From: Streptomyces sp. CC208A
GTDB lineage: Bacteria; Actinomycetota; Actinomycetes; Streptomycetales; Streptomycetaceae
Length of the DNA: 64,000 nt
Assembly (NCBI RefSeq): GCF_030010625.1
Contig: NZ_JASCXN010000013.1
Coordinates: 62,001 to 126,000, forward strand
Direction of reading: 5' to 3'
Under the pieces are notes generated by a model. The model made no database searches. It had not been told where the DNA came from and worked only from the letters and a program-made list of their open reading frames with translations. A program made the translations under genes and the position numbers. This document shows, one piece after another, positions 44,878-53,577 of this stretch; position 1 is the stretch's first letter; the number at the start of each line of letters is the position of its first letter.

Positions 44878-45429
44878 TCAGTACGGGCGCAGGACCGAGG
44901 TGTCCAGGTCGAATCCGAAGGGGTCGGGGATGGGGATCTGCTCGCCGAAGGCGATGTCCTCCCGCCGGTGGTACCGGGTGGCGTCGGGGCGGCTGAAGAG
45001 AGTGACGGTCTTCTGCCGGGGATCGACGATCAGATACAGGGGGACGCCCATGACCGGGTAGTCGCGCAGCTTGCCCACCCAGTCGTTCTCCGGATTCGAC
45101 GGGGACACCACCTCCACCGCGAGGAGAGCGAGGTCGGCGGGGATCTTGCCGCTGACCGTCTCCAGCGCGTCCTCGGGCAGGTAGGTCAGATCCGGATTCC
45201 GTGCCTTCGTGATGTTCGCCGACACCAAGTCGATATTGCCGACGGGGACCGCGCCCTGCGGCACGTGACGGTCGAACTGCGCGCGGATCTTCGTGAGGTT
45301 GAGCTCGTGCGGGGCCGAGGGCGACGCCTGCATGATGATCGTCCCGTCGGTGTACTCCACCTTCATGCTCTTCGGGGCGATCCGCTGAGCTTCGGCGAAA
45401 AGCTCCAAGTGCTGGGGGTTGACGGCCAC
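44878..45429 (-). CDS. Uma2-family PD-(D/E)XK-like protein
   Basis: The 183-residue protein is an Uma2/DUF820 member with a restriction-like fold: GNIDLVSANITKARNPDLTY, AVEVVSPSNPENDWVGKL and YLIVDPRQKTVTLF. Numerous copies occur per Streptomyces genome; nuclease activity is unproven. GTG start at 45429. Confidence 0.9.
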   Translation of the reverse strand: MAVNPQHLELFAEAQRIAPKSMKVEYTDGTIIMQASPSAPHELNLTKIRAQFDRHVPQGAVPVGNIDLVSANITKARNPDLTYLPEDALETVSGKIPADLALLAVEVVSPSNPENDWVGKLRDYPVMGVPLYLIVDPRQKTVTLFSRPDATRYHRREDIAFGEQIPIPDPFGFDLDTSVLRPY

Positions 45430-45560
45430 GATCCGACCTCCTGGGGTGCCCGGCCAGAGTATCGAGCCGCCGACGCCCCCGCCCCTGGTTCGCGGCCCGC
45501 TCCGAACGTGGCCACTGCCCGCCCTTTGCCGATTCTTTAGCGCTGTTTGACCGATTTAGC

Positions 45561-45602
45561 TTGCCTGAAGCAACCATCTATCCCTATGGTTGCCCTAAGC
45601 AA
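45561..45602. promoter_or_regulatory. Tandem MarR-type operators
   Basis: Two pseudo-palindromes, TTGCCTGAAGCAA (45561-45573) and TTGCCCTAAGCAA (45590-45602), are spaced 29 bases apart, 22 bases before the marR start. They are the likely autoregulatory sites of the MarR protein. Confidence 0.7.
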
Positions 45603-45624
45603 CAAGCTCGACAGGAGGCGCACG

Positions 45625-46068
45625 ATGGAAGCGCGGAGCCGCTACGAGGAGCTCGCCCGCGCGGTGAGCGCGTTCGGGGCGGTGAAACGCGGCCTCGCCC
45701 GCGTCCTCCCCAGCGACTGCCAGGGGGCCTCCGCGGCCGTCCTCGCCCTGCTCAAGGCCCACGACGACATGCGGATGAGCCGGCTGGCCGAGCTCATGGC
45801 CGTGGACATGTCGGTGTGCAGCCGCCACGTGGCGCACACCGTGGACCGCGGCTGGGTCGAGCGCCTGCCCGACCCCGACGACGGCCGCTCCCGCATCCTG
45901 CGGCTCACCACCGACGGCGTCGCGATGCTCGCCGAACTCGACCGGCGGGTCACCGAGGCCTTCACCCGCCACCTCTCGGAGTGGTCCGACGACGACGTCG
46001 CGCTGCTCACCACCCTGCTCGCCCGCCTCCGCGACTCCTTCGGGGACTGCCGGGCCACCCACGCCTGA
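45625..46068 (+). CDS. MarR-family regulator
   Basis: The 147-residue winged-helix repressor shows DMRMSRLAELMAVDMSVCSR (recognition helix region), then WVERLPDPDDGRSRILRLT (wing). ATG at 45625 follows AGGAGG at good spacing. It is followed after 25 bases by an efflux MFS gene and is presumably the local ligand-responsive repressor of that operon. Confidence 0.93.
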   Translation: MEARSRYEELARAVSAFGAVKRGLARVLPSDCQGASAAVLALLKAHDDMRMSRLAELMAVDMSVCSRHVAHTVDRGWVERLPDPDDGRSRILRLTTDGVAMLAELDRRVTEAFTRHLSEWSDDDVALLTTLLARLRDSFGDCRATHA

Positions 46069-46093
46069 CCGCGCTTGAGACCAGAGGAACTTC

Positions 46094-47680
46094 ATGGCTA
46101 CGACCACACCCGACACCGGTGTGCGGGGCGCCCCGGCCGAACGCGGGGACTCCACGCCCCCCATGACGCACCGTCAGATCATGGAGGCGCTCTCCGGGCT
46201 GCTGCTCGGCATGTTCGTCGCCATCCTGTCCTCGACGATCGTCTCCAACGCCCTCCCCCGGATCATCACCGACCTGGGCGGCGGCCAGTCCGCCTACACC
46301 TGGGTCGTCACCGCGACCCTGCTCTCGATGACCGCCACCACCCCGCTCTGGGGCAAGCTGGCCGACCTCTTCTCCAAGAAGCTGCTCATCCAGATATCCC
46401 TGGTCATCTACGCGGCGGGCTCGATCGTCGCCGGTCTCTCCCAGTCCAGCGGCATGCTCATCGCCTGCCGCGTGGTCCAGGGCATCGGCGTCGGCGGTCT
46501 CACCGCCCTCTCCCAGATCATCCTCGCCGCGATGATCTCCCCCCGCGAGCGCGGCCGCTACAGCGGCTACCTCGGCGCGGTCTTCGCCGTCGCCACCGTC
46601 GGCGGCCCGCTGCTCGGCGGTGTCATCACCGACACCGAGTGGCTCGGCTGGCGCTGGTGCTTCTACGTCGGCGTGCCGTTCGCGGTCATCGCCCTGATCG
46701 TCCTCCAGAAGACCCTCAAGCTGCCCGTCGTGAAGCGCGAGGTCAAGGTCGACTGGGCCGGCGCCTTCTTCATCAGCGCCGCCGTCTCCCTGCTCCTCGT
46801 CTGGGTCACCTTCGCCGGTGACAAGTACGACTGGATGTCCTGGCAGACCGCCGTCATGGTCGCCGGCTCGGTCCTGCTCGGCGCGGTCTTCGTGCTCGTC
46901 GAGTCCCGGGCGTCCGAGCCGATCATCCCGCTGCGCCTCTTCCGCAACCGGACCATCACCCTCGCCTCGCTCGCCTCGCTCTTCGTCGGCGTCGCGATGT
47001 TCGCCGGCACGGTCTTCTTCAGCCAGTACTTCCAGCTGGCCCGGGGCGAGTCGCCGACCATGTCCGGTGTCCTCACCATCCCGATGATCGCCGGTCTCTT
47101 CGTCTCCTCGACCGTCTCCGGCCAGGTCATCACCAAGACCGGCCGCTGGAAGGCGTGGCTGGTCGCCGGCGGCGCGCTCGCCACCGCGGGCCTCGGCCTC
47201 CTCGGCACCCTGCGGTACGACACCGCGTACTGGCACATCGCCCTCTTCATGGCGGTCCTCGGCCTCGGCCTCGGCATGATGATGCAGAACCTGGTGCTCT
47301 GCACGCAGAACCAGGTCGCCCCGGCCGACCTGGGCGCCGCCTCCTCCGTCGTCACCTTCTTCCGCTCCCTCGGCGGCGCGATGGGCGTCTCGGTGCTCGG
47401 CGCGGTCATGGCCCACCGGGTCACCGACTACGTCAAGGAGGGCATCGCCGAGCTCGGCCCGAAGGCCGCGGCGGCGATGGGCCAGGGCGGCACCGGCGGC
47501 GGCATCCCCGACATGGCCAAGCTGCCCGCCCCGATCCGTACGGTGATGGAGAGCGCGTACGGGCACGGCGTCGGCGACGTCTTCCTCTACTCGGCGCCGT
47601 TCGCGCTGCTCGCCTTCCTGGTGACGCTGTTCATCAAGGAGGTCGCGCTGAAGAGCAGCACGGCGTCCAGTCAGTCATGA
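46094..47680 (+). CDS. DHA2-type (EmrB/QacA) MFS efflux transporter
   Basis: The 528-residue protein has about 14 membrane segments, the DHA2 drug-efflux layout. Landmarks are LSSTIVSNALPRIITDLGG, the loop motif GKLADLFSKK, RVVQGIGVGGLTALSQ and GAVFAVATVGGPLLGG. Proton-driven export of a drug or metabolite is expected. It forms an operon with the upstream marR. Confidence 0.93.
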   Translation: MATTTPDTGVRGAPAERGDSTPPMTHRQIMEALSGLLLGMFVAILSSTIVSNALPRIITDLGGGQSAYTWVVTATLLSMTATTPLWGKLADLFSKKLLIQISLVIYAAGSIVAGLSQSSGMLIACRVVQGIGVGGLTALSQIILAAMISPRERGRYSGYLGAVFAVATVGGPLLGGVITDTEWLGWRWCFYVGVPFAVIALIVLQKTLKLPVVKREVKVDWAGAFFISAAVSLLLVWVTFAGDKYDWMSWQTAVMVAGSVLLGAVFVLVESRASEPIIPLRLFRNRTITLASLASLFVGVAMFAGTVFFSQYFQLARGESPTMSGVLTIPMIAGLFVSSTVSGQVITKTGRWKAWLVAGGALATAGLGLLGTLRYDTAYWHIALFMAVLGLGLGMMMQNLVLCTQNQVAPADLGAASSVVTFFRSLGGAMGVSVLGAVMAHRVTDYVKEGIAELGPKAAAAMGQGGTGGGIPDMAKLPAPIRTVMESAYGHGVGDVFLYSAPFALLAFLVTLFIKEVALKSSTASSQS

Positions 47681-47722
47681 GGTCTCCCGGGCGTGCTTCG
47701 AGCGGAGGCGCGGCCGGGTGCG

Positions 47723-47760
47723 GACGGAGCGGCGGGCAGGGGACGGCCCGCCGCTCCGTC
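47723..47760. terminator. Terminator between convergent MFS and TetR genes
   Basis: The 15-bp perfect stem GACGGAGCGGCGGGC/GCCCGCCGCTCCGTC has an eight-base loop. Its right arm ends at the TetR stop codon. Confidence 0.85.
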
Positions 47761-48541
47761 ATGTCTGCGGGTTTTCCGAACCCTCCCGGGCCACCATCGC
47801 CTCGATCCCCGCGACCAGGATGTCGAGGGCATAGGCGAAGTCCCGCTCCCAGATGGCGCTCATGGAGCCGTGCGAGGCCCGCTCGTCGAGGATCTCCGTC
47901 AGCGGCTCCAGCGCCTCGCGGAACTGAGGGTCGTCGCGGAAGGCGGTGACGGCGTCGGAGTAGAAGGCGTCCTGCGACATCCCGGCCTCGGCCGCGCGCC
48001 GCTCGAACTGCGCCTCGATCGTCCCGTAGCCGTACACGAACTGGAAGATCGCCGACATCGCGCCCGGCTGGCCGCTCAGCGGGAGGCCGGTCTCCCGGAT
48101 CGCCTCCTGGATCCTCGCGCCGACGGCGATCGCGTTCGGCCCGATGTTCAGGTACTGGCCCACGCACGGCGACATCCACGGGTGGCGGACCAGCATCCGC
48201 CGGTAGTGCAGCGCGAGCGTCCGGATCCGCTCCCGCCAGTCGGCCCCGGCGGCGACCGCGTCCAGGTCGATCTCCCCGTACACGGTGTCGATCGCGTACT
48301 CGATGATGTCGTCCTTGGTGTCCACGTACCAGTACAGGGACATCGCGGTGACGCCGAGCTCGGCGGCGAGCCGGCGCATCGACAGCTTGGCGAGTCCGTC
48401 CCGGTCGAGCATCCGCACCGAGGCGGCCACGATCCGGTCCCGGTCGAGCCCGGCGGGGCCGCCGCCGCTGCGGGCGGCCCGCTGCCCCAGCCAGACGCTG
48501 GAGCCTGCCGGGTTCTTCTCCCGGTCCGCAGCCTTGACCAT
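47759..48541 (-). CDS. TetR-family regulator
   Basis: The 260-residue protein has a TetR DNA-binding domain (DRDRIVAASVRMLDRDGLAK, MRRLAAELGVTAMSLYWYVD) and a TetR_C ligand domain of the tetracycline-repressor class. ATG at 48541 follows GGAGG. It is downstream of, and on the same strand as, an MFS transporter whose promoter carries long palindromes, likely its operators. Confidence 0.92.
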   Translation of the reverse strand: MVKAADREKNPAGSSVWLGQRAARSGGGPAGLDRDRIVAASVRMLDRDGLAKLSMRRLAAELGVTAMSLYWYVDTKDDIIEYAIDTVYGEIDLDAVAAGADWRERIRTLALHYRRMLVRHPWMSPCVGQYLNIGPNAIAVGARIQEAIRETGLPLSGQPGAMSAIFQFVYGYGTIEAQFERRAAEAGMSQDAFYSDAVTAFRDDPQFREALEPLTEILDERASHGSMSAIWERDFAYALDILVAGIEAMVAREGSENPQT

Positions 48542-48575
48542 GGTCGTCCTCCGTCTGTCGGCGGTCGGGACCATG

Positions 48576-50135
48576 CTAGGCAGCGGTGACCTGTTCGGAT
48601 GCCTCGGGCTGCTCCGCGTTCCCGGCCCGTTCGGCCCGTTCGGCCCGCTCGGCTCGCTCGGCCCGCTTGAGGAGGAGGGCGGCGAGGAGACCGCCGACGA
48701 GGACGGCGACCGCGCCGACCAGCTGGCTGGTCTGGAGCCCGGAGGCGAAGGCGTCGGAGATCGCCGCCCGTTCGGTGTCGCTGCCCGCCGCGGCCAGGGC
48801 CGCCGGGAGCGAGGCCGCGGTGACGGTGACGAGGACGGCGAAGCGGGCGTTGAGGACGGCGCCGAGGACGGCGACGCCGAGGCCGTTGCCGAACTCGGCG
48901 AGCGTGCCGTTGACGCCCGCGCCCACGCCCGCCTTCTCCGGCGGGATCGCGCTCATGATCGCGTTCGCCATGGCCGGGTTGGAGACGGCGAGGCCGGTGC
49001 CCATGAGGACCAGGCCGAGGAGCATGCCCCCGTACGTGCCCTCCGCGCCGCCGCCGAGCAGGGCGATCGAGGCGAGCCCGGCCGCGACCAGCGTCATGCC
49101 GACCGTCACGGTGAGCGGGGTGCCGAGCTTCGTCACGATCCGCGGGCCGACGCCGCTGAGGTTGAGGACCACGATGGTCAGCGCCAGCGGCGCCATCCGC
49201 AGCCCCGCCTCCAGCGGCTCGTACCCGAGCACGAACTGGAGGTGCTGGGTGAGCAGGAACAGCGAGCCGCCCATCCCGAACATCACCAGGATGGCGCCGG
49301 CGACCGCGCCCACGAACTTCTGGTTGCGGAAGAAGTGCATGTCGAGCATCGGGTACGGGGTCCGCAGCTCCCACAGCGCGAACGCGGCGAGGACGGCGAC
49401 GCCGAGCGCGGCCGGGACCAGCACCTCGGCGGAGGTCCAGCCGTGCTCCGGGCCGGTGATGATCGCGTACACGGCGGCGGTCATGCCGACGGTGGAGAGC
49501 AGTGCGCCGAGCAGGTCGGGGCGGTCGCCCTGGGGGTTCTTCGACTCGGGGACCAGTTTGAGGACCGCGACCAGGCCGATGACGGCGACCGGGATGTTGA
49601 TCAGGAAGATCATCCCCCACCAGAAGTGGTCGAGGATCGCGCCGCCGATCAGCGGTCCGGCGGCGAAGCCGAGCGAGCTGACGGTGGCCCAGAGCGCGAT
49701 GGCCTTCACGCGCTCGGAGTCGTCGAAGATCTGCATGACGACGGCGAGCGTGGTGGTCATCAGGAGCGCGCCGCCGACGCCCATGCCCGCGCGGGCGGCG
49801 ATCAGCTGGCCGGTGGAACCCGCCAGACCGGCGGCGAGCGAGCCGAGGCCGAAGAGCGCGAGACCGACGGCGAGCAGCTTCTTGCGGCCGTAGCGGTCGG
49901 CCGCGTTGCCGGCGGTGAGGAGAAGGCCGGACTGGACGAGCGAGTAGGCGTTGATCATCCACTGGATGTCGCTGGTGGAGGCGTGCAGCTCCGTGGTCAG
50001 CGAGGGGATGGCGACGCTGAGGACGGTGTTGTCGAGGAGCACGGTGAGCTGGGCGAGACAGATGACGCCGAGGATCAGCCAGCGCTGGGGGTGGCCGCCG
50101 GTCGCCACGGGCGTGGCCGTGGGCGTGGCTGTCAT
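48576..50135 (-). CDS. DHA2-type (EmrB/QacA) MFS efflux transporter
   Basis: A second drug-efflux MFS protein, 519 residues and about 14 membrane segments: AQLTVLLDNTVLSVAIPSLT, GNAADRYGRKKLL, and RAGMGVGGALLMTTTLAVVM. The C-terminus has an unusual repeat of RAERAERAERAERA. ATG at 50135 with GGAG upstream. The tetR gene follows after 34 bases, so the pair is probably one autoregulated operon. Confidence 0.93.
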   Translation of the reverse strand: MTATPTATPVATGGHPQRWLILGVICLAQLTVLLDNTVLSVAIPSLTTELHASTSDIQWMINAYSLVQSGLLLTAGNAADRYGRKKLLAVGLALFGLGSLAAGLAGSTGQLIAARAGMGVGGALLMTTTLAVVMQIFDDSERVKAIALWATVSSLGFAAGPLIGGAILDHFWWGMIFLINIPVAVIGLVAVLKLVPESKNPQGDRPDLLGALLSTVGMTAAVYAIITGPEHGWTSAEVLVPAALGVAVLAAFALWELRTPYPMLDMHFFRNQKFVGAVAGAILVMFGMGGSLFLLTQHLQFVLGYEPLEAGLRMAPLALTIVVLNLSGVGPRIVTKLGTPLTVTVGMTLVAAGLASIALLGGGAEGTYGGMLLGLVLMGTGLAVSNPAMANAIMSAIPPEKAGVGAGVNGTLAEFGNGLGVAVLGAVLNARFAVLVTVTAASLPAALAAAGSDTERAAISDAFASGLQTSQLVGAVAVLVGGLLAALLLKRAERAERAERAERAGNAEQPEASEQVTAA

Positions 50136-50142
50136 GGAGACT

Positions 50143-50184
50143 CCTATACGGTGTACGAGCTTCAAGGCTCGTACACCGTATAGG
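50143..50184. promoter_or_regulatory. Long palindromic operator upstream of MFS gene
   Basis: Perfect 18-bp arms CCTATACGGTGTACGAGC / GCTCGTACACCGTATAGG flank six bases, TTCAAG. A third partial copy, CTCGTACGCTGTATAG, follows at 50189-50204. The left arm begins only eight bases from the start codon and abuts the GGAG. This suggests a TetR operator, and the same symmetry could fold in the RNA leader. Confidence 0.8.
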
Positions 50185-50207
50185 AGGTCTCGTACGCTGT
50201 ATAGCGG

Positions 50208-52271
50208 TTATTTCTTCGGGGCGGTCAGGTCGTAGAAGGTGGCGTTGCCGACGGTGGTGGGGGTGAAGTTCTCCTGGACCCAGGTGCTGATCTCGGAGCT
50301 GCCGCCAGGCCCGCCCATGCCTCCGCCTCCGCCTCCGCCTCCGCCGATGAAGTAGTGGATCCGGCCTTCGGCGACGTACTGCTTGAACCGGGCGAGGGTC
50401 GGGGACGGGTCGCTGCCGTTGAAGCCGCCGATCGCCATGACCGGCTTCTCGGTGGCGAGCTGGTAACTGGCCGCGTTCTGGGCGCCGATCGCGGCGGCGG
50501 CCCAGGTGTACGCGTCGGCGTCCTGAAGCAGCTTCGCCTTCGCCTCCGTACCGACACTGGCGCCGTTGAGGAGACCGGCCATGCCGCCGCCACCGCCACC
50601 GCCGCCTGCGCGTTCGCCGAAGGCGGGGGGCTGTCGGCCGTTTCGGTTCTGGCCGCCTCCCGGGAAACCGTTCGGGGGCTGCGTACCGTTCGGGGGCTGC
50701 ATGCCGTTCGGGGGCCGCACGCCTCCGTCCGTACGTCGGCCGCCCCCGTCCATGCGCGGGCCCGCGCCCGAGGGGCCCGCCGTGACGATGGAGCCCTGGT
50801 GGCCGGTGGAGAGCGTCTCCAGGGTGTACGCGAAGGGGCCCGCGAGTCCGGCCGCCAGGCCGAGTCCCGCCGCGGCGAGGCCGAGGCGCCGGCCGGTCCG
50901 GCCCGCGAGGAGCAGCCCGAGCGCGGCGACCGCGCCCACGGCGAGCACCGCCCAGCGCAGCCACGGCAGGTGGTCCGGCGTACGGCCGAGCAGCACCCAC
51001 CCCCACCAGGCCGTCGCGCCCACCACGACCGCGAGGCCCGCCGAGGCGAGCGGCGCCGTCCGCTCCTCCCACAGCACCGCCGCGCCCATGCCGATCAGGG
51101 CGGCGAGGTACGGGGCCAGGGCCACCGTGTAGTACTCGTGGAAGATGCCGGCCATGAAGCTGAAGACGCCCAGCGTCATCAGCAGCGACCCGCCCCACGC
51201 CAGGAACGCGGCCCGGGCCGTGTCCGTGCGCGGCGCCTTCCGGGTGACGACGAGTCCGGCGAGGAGCAGGAGCAGCGCGGCCGGGAGGAGCCAGGAGATC
51301 TGGCCGCCGTTGGAGTCGTCGAACATGCGCAGCAGCCCGGTCTCGCCCCAGCGGCCGCCCTGCCCGCCGCCGGGCCCGCCCATGCCGCCGCCTCCGCCGC
51401 CGACGCTGCCGACCTCGTTGCCGTTGATCCGGCCGAGGCCGTTGTAGCCGAAGGTCAGCTCCAGGAAGCTGTTGTTCTGCGAGCCGCCGACGTACGGGCG
51501 CGAGGCCGCCGGCCAGAGCTCGACGAGCGCGACCCACCAGCCGCCGGAGGCGAGCAGCGCGAGCCCGGCGAGGCCCAGCTGTCCGAACCGCTTCAGCGGC
51601 CGGGCCGGGGCGCACACCGCGTACACGAGCGCGAGCGGCGGCAGGATCAGGAAGGCCTGGAGGGTCTTCGTCAGGAACGCGAGCCCGAACGCGACCCCCG
51701 CCCCCACCAGCCACTTCGTTCCGCCCTCGGCCTGCTCCAGGGCCCGCAGCACCGCGTACACGGCCACCGTCATGAGCAGCGCGAGCAGCGCGTCCGGGTT
51801 GTTGAAGCGGAACATCAGCGCGGCGACCGGCGTCAGCGCGAGCACCGCGCCCGCGATCAGGCCGGCGCCCGCGCCGAAGCGGCGGCGGACGGCCGCGTAC
51901 AGGACGGCGACCGTGGCCACGCCCATCAGCACCTCGGGCACCAGGATCTGCCAGGAGCCGAGGCCGAAGAGGCGGACGGAGAGCGCCATCGGCCAGAGCG
52001 CGGCCGGCGGCTTGTCGACGGTGATGGCGTTGGCGGCGTCGAGCGAGCCGAAGAAGAACGCCTTCCAGCTCTCGCCGCCGGCCTGGACGGCCGCCGAGTA
52101 GAAGGAGTTGGCGTAGCCGGAGGCGCTCAGGTTCCACAGGTAGAGCGCGGTGGTGACGGCGAGCAGGCCGAGGAGGGCGGGGCGCGCCCAGGGGGCGTCC
52201 TCGGGCCGGCCGCGCCAGAGCCGTACGAGGCGGGTCTCCCCGGCGGCCGGGGTCGGGGCGGTCGCGGTCAT
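50208..52271 (-). CDS. GT39-like membrane glycosyltransferase (ArnT/PMT type)
   Basis: The 687-residue integral-membrane protein has about a dozen hydrophobic segments. The N-terminal catalytic loop region shows DKPPAALWPMALSVRLFGLG, typical of lipid-linked sugar transferases. Striking are Gly-rich inserts: GGGGGGMGGPGG near 275-285, two more near the C-terminus, and a PPNGMQPPNGTQPPNG repeat. The C-terminal extracellular domain ends FTPTTVGNATFYDLTAPKK. It probably transfers a sugar from polyprenyl phosphate to envelope glycans or proteins. The ATGA overlap with the GT2-GtrA gene supports this pathway. Confidence 0.88.
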   Translation of the reverse strand: MTATAPTPAAGETRLVRLWRGRPEDAPWARPALLGLLAVTTALYLWNLSASGYANSFYSAAVQAGGESWKAFFFGSLDAANAITVDKPPAALWPMALSVRLFGLGSWQILVPEVLMGVATVAVLYAAVRRRFGAGAGLIAGAVLALTPVAALMFRFNNPDALLALLMTVAVYAVLRALEQAEGGTKWLVGAGVAFGLAFLTKTLQAFLILPPLALVYAVCAPARPLKRFGQLGLAGLALLASGGWWVALVELWPAASRPYVGGSQNNSFLELTFGYNGLGRINGNEVGSVGGGGGGMGGPGGGQGGRWGETGLLRMFDDSNGGQISWLLPAALLLLLAGLVVTRKAPRTDTARAAFLAWGGSLLMTLGVFSFMAGIFHEYYTVALAPYLAALIGMGAAVLWEERTAPLASAGLAVVVGATAWWGWVLLGRTPDHLPWLRWAVLAVGAVAALGLLLAGRTGRRLGLAAAGLGLAAGLAGPFAYTLETLSTGHQGSIVTAGPSGAGPRMDGGGRRTDGGVRPPNGMQPPNGTQPPNGFPGGGQNRNGRQPPAFGERAGGGGGGGGMAGLLNGASVGTEAKAKLLQDADAYTWAAAAIGAQNAASYQLATEKPVMAIGGFNGSDPSPTLARFKQYVAEGRIHYFIGGGGGGGGGMGGPGGSSEISTWVQENFTPTTVGNATFYDLTAPKK

Positions 52272-53551
52272 CGGGGGTCCCCCGTGGTCTGTCGGCGCTC
52301 CGGGAAGACCCAGAGCCGGAAGAGCAGGAAGCGCAGCACGGTCGCGGCGAGGTTGGCGACGACGAGCACGGCGAGTTCGGTGGAGTGCGCCGGGTCGCCG
52401 GTCGCCGCCCCGAGCGCGGCGAGCGATCCACTTGTCAGGGCGAGGCCGATGGCGAAGACCACCAGGCCCTGCGCCTGGTGGCGGACGGCCCGGTCGCGGC
52501 CCCGGACACCGAAGGTGAGGCGGCGGTTGGCGGCCGTGTTGGCGACGGCGGAGACGAGGAGGGCGGCGGCGTTGGCGGACTGGGCGCCGGTGCCGAGCCG
52601 GAAGAGGGAGTAGAGCGCGAGGTAGAAGAGCGTGGACGCCACGCCGACCGCGCAGAACCCGACCAGTTGGCGGGCGAGGCCGCCGGGGACCCCGGAGAGG
52701 GCGCGGTCGCGCGGGTCGTCGCCGAAGGGCCGGGCGAGCCGGTCCAGCGGCAGCGAGCCGGTCGCGAGCGCCCGCCCGACCCGCCACACGCCCTTCAGGT
52801 CGTCGGTGGCGGTCCGCACGATGTGCACGGTCGAGTCGGGGTCGTCGACCCAGTCGACCGGCACCTCGTGGATCCGAAGGCCGGCCCGCTCGGCGAGCAC
52901 CAGCATCTCGGTGTCGAAGAACCAGCCGGTGTCCTCGACCATCGGAAGCAGCCGTTCGGCGACGTCCCGCCGGATCGCCTTGAAGCCGCACTGGGCGTCG
53001 GAGAAGCGGGCGGCGAGCGAGCCGCGCAGGATCAGGTTGTAGGCGCGGGAGACGAACTCCCGCTTGGGCCCGCGCACCACCCGCGAGGAGCGGGTGAGCC
53101 GGGACCCTATGGCCAGGTCGGAGTGGCCGGAGATCAGCGGCGCGACGAGCGGGAGGAGCGCGTTGAGGTCGGTGGACAGGTCCACGTCCATGTAGGCGAG
53201 GACGGGGGCGTCGGAGGCCGACCACGCGGTCCGCAGCGCCCGGCCGCGCCCCTTCTGTTCGAGCCGTACGGACCGCACCTCGGGCACCTCGGCGGCGAGG
53301 GCGGCGGCGATGTCGGGCGTGGCGTCGGTGGAGGCGTTGTCGGCGACGGTGACGCGGAAGCCGTACGGGAAGGTGCGCGCCAGGTGCGCGTGGAGCCGGC
53401 GGACGCAGGGCTCCAGGTCCTTCTCCTCGTTGTGGACGGGGATCACCACGTCCAGAACGGGCCGTCCCGCTTCGCTCACCGGCAGGTGCTCCCGGGCGGG
53501 GAGGGTGCCGGGGGCCTGCGTCGCGGGCCCCGCGAGGGTGTGGGTTCGCAT
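52268..53551 (-). CDS. GT2 glycosyltransferase fused to GtrA domain
   Basis: The 427-residue fusion has a GT2/DPM1-like transferase (about 30-275: VVIPVHNEEKDLEPCVRRLH, DVDLSTDLNALLPLV, WFFDTEMLVLAERAGL) followed by a four-segment GtrA-type membrane domain (about 290-420). It likely makes and flips a polyprenyl-phosphate sugar for the GT39-like enzyme downstream. The start at 53551 follows GAGGG. Gap to the kinase is 26 bases. Confidence 0.92.
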   Translation of the reverse strand: MRTHTLAGPATQAPGTLPAREHLPVSEAGRPVLDVVIPVHNEEKDLEPCVRRLHAHLARTFPYGFRVTVADNASTDATPDIAAALAAEVPEVRSVRLEQKGRGRALRTAWSASDAPVLAYMDVDLSTDLNALLPLVAPLISGHSDLAIGSRLTRSSRVVRGPKREFVSRAYNLILRGSLAARFSDAQCGFKAIRRDVAERLLPMVEDTGWFFDTEMLVLAERAGLRIHEVPVDWVDDPDSTVHIVRTATDDLKGVWRVGRALATGSLPLDRLARPFGDDPRDRALSGVPGGLARQLVGFCAVGVASTLFYLALYSLFRLGTGAQSANAAALLVSAVANTAANRRLTFGVRGRDRAVRHQAQGLVVFAIGLALTSGSLAALGAATGDPAHSTELAVLVVANLAATVLRFLLFRLWVFPERRQTTGDPR

Positions 53552-53577
53552 GCCCACGACCCTCGCCGGGCCCCCTG

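Noticed and set aside
48148..52431. Giant 1427-codon minus-strand frame
   Set aside because: Shadow frame across the MFS, palindrome and GT39 genes; it has no recognisable domains except out-of-frame echoes of them.
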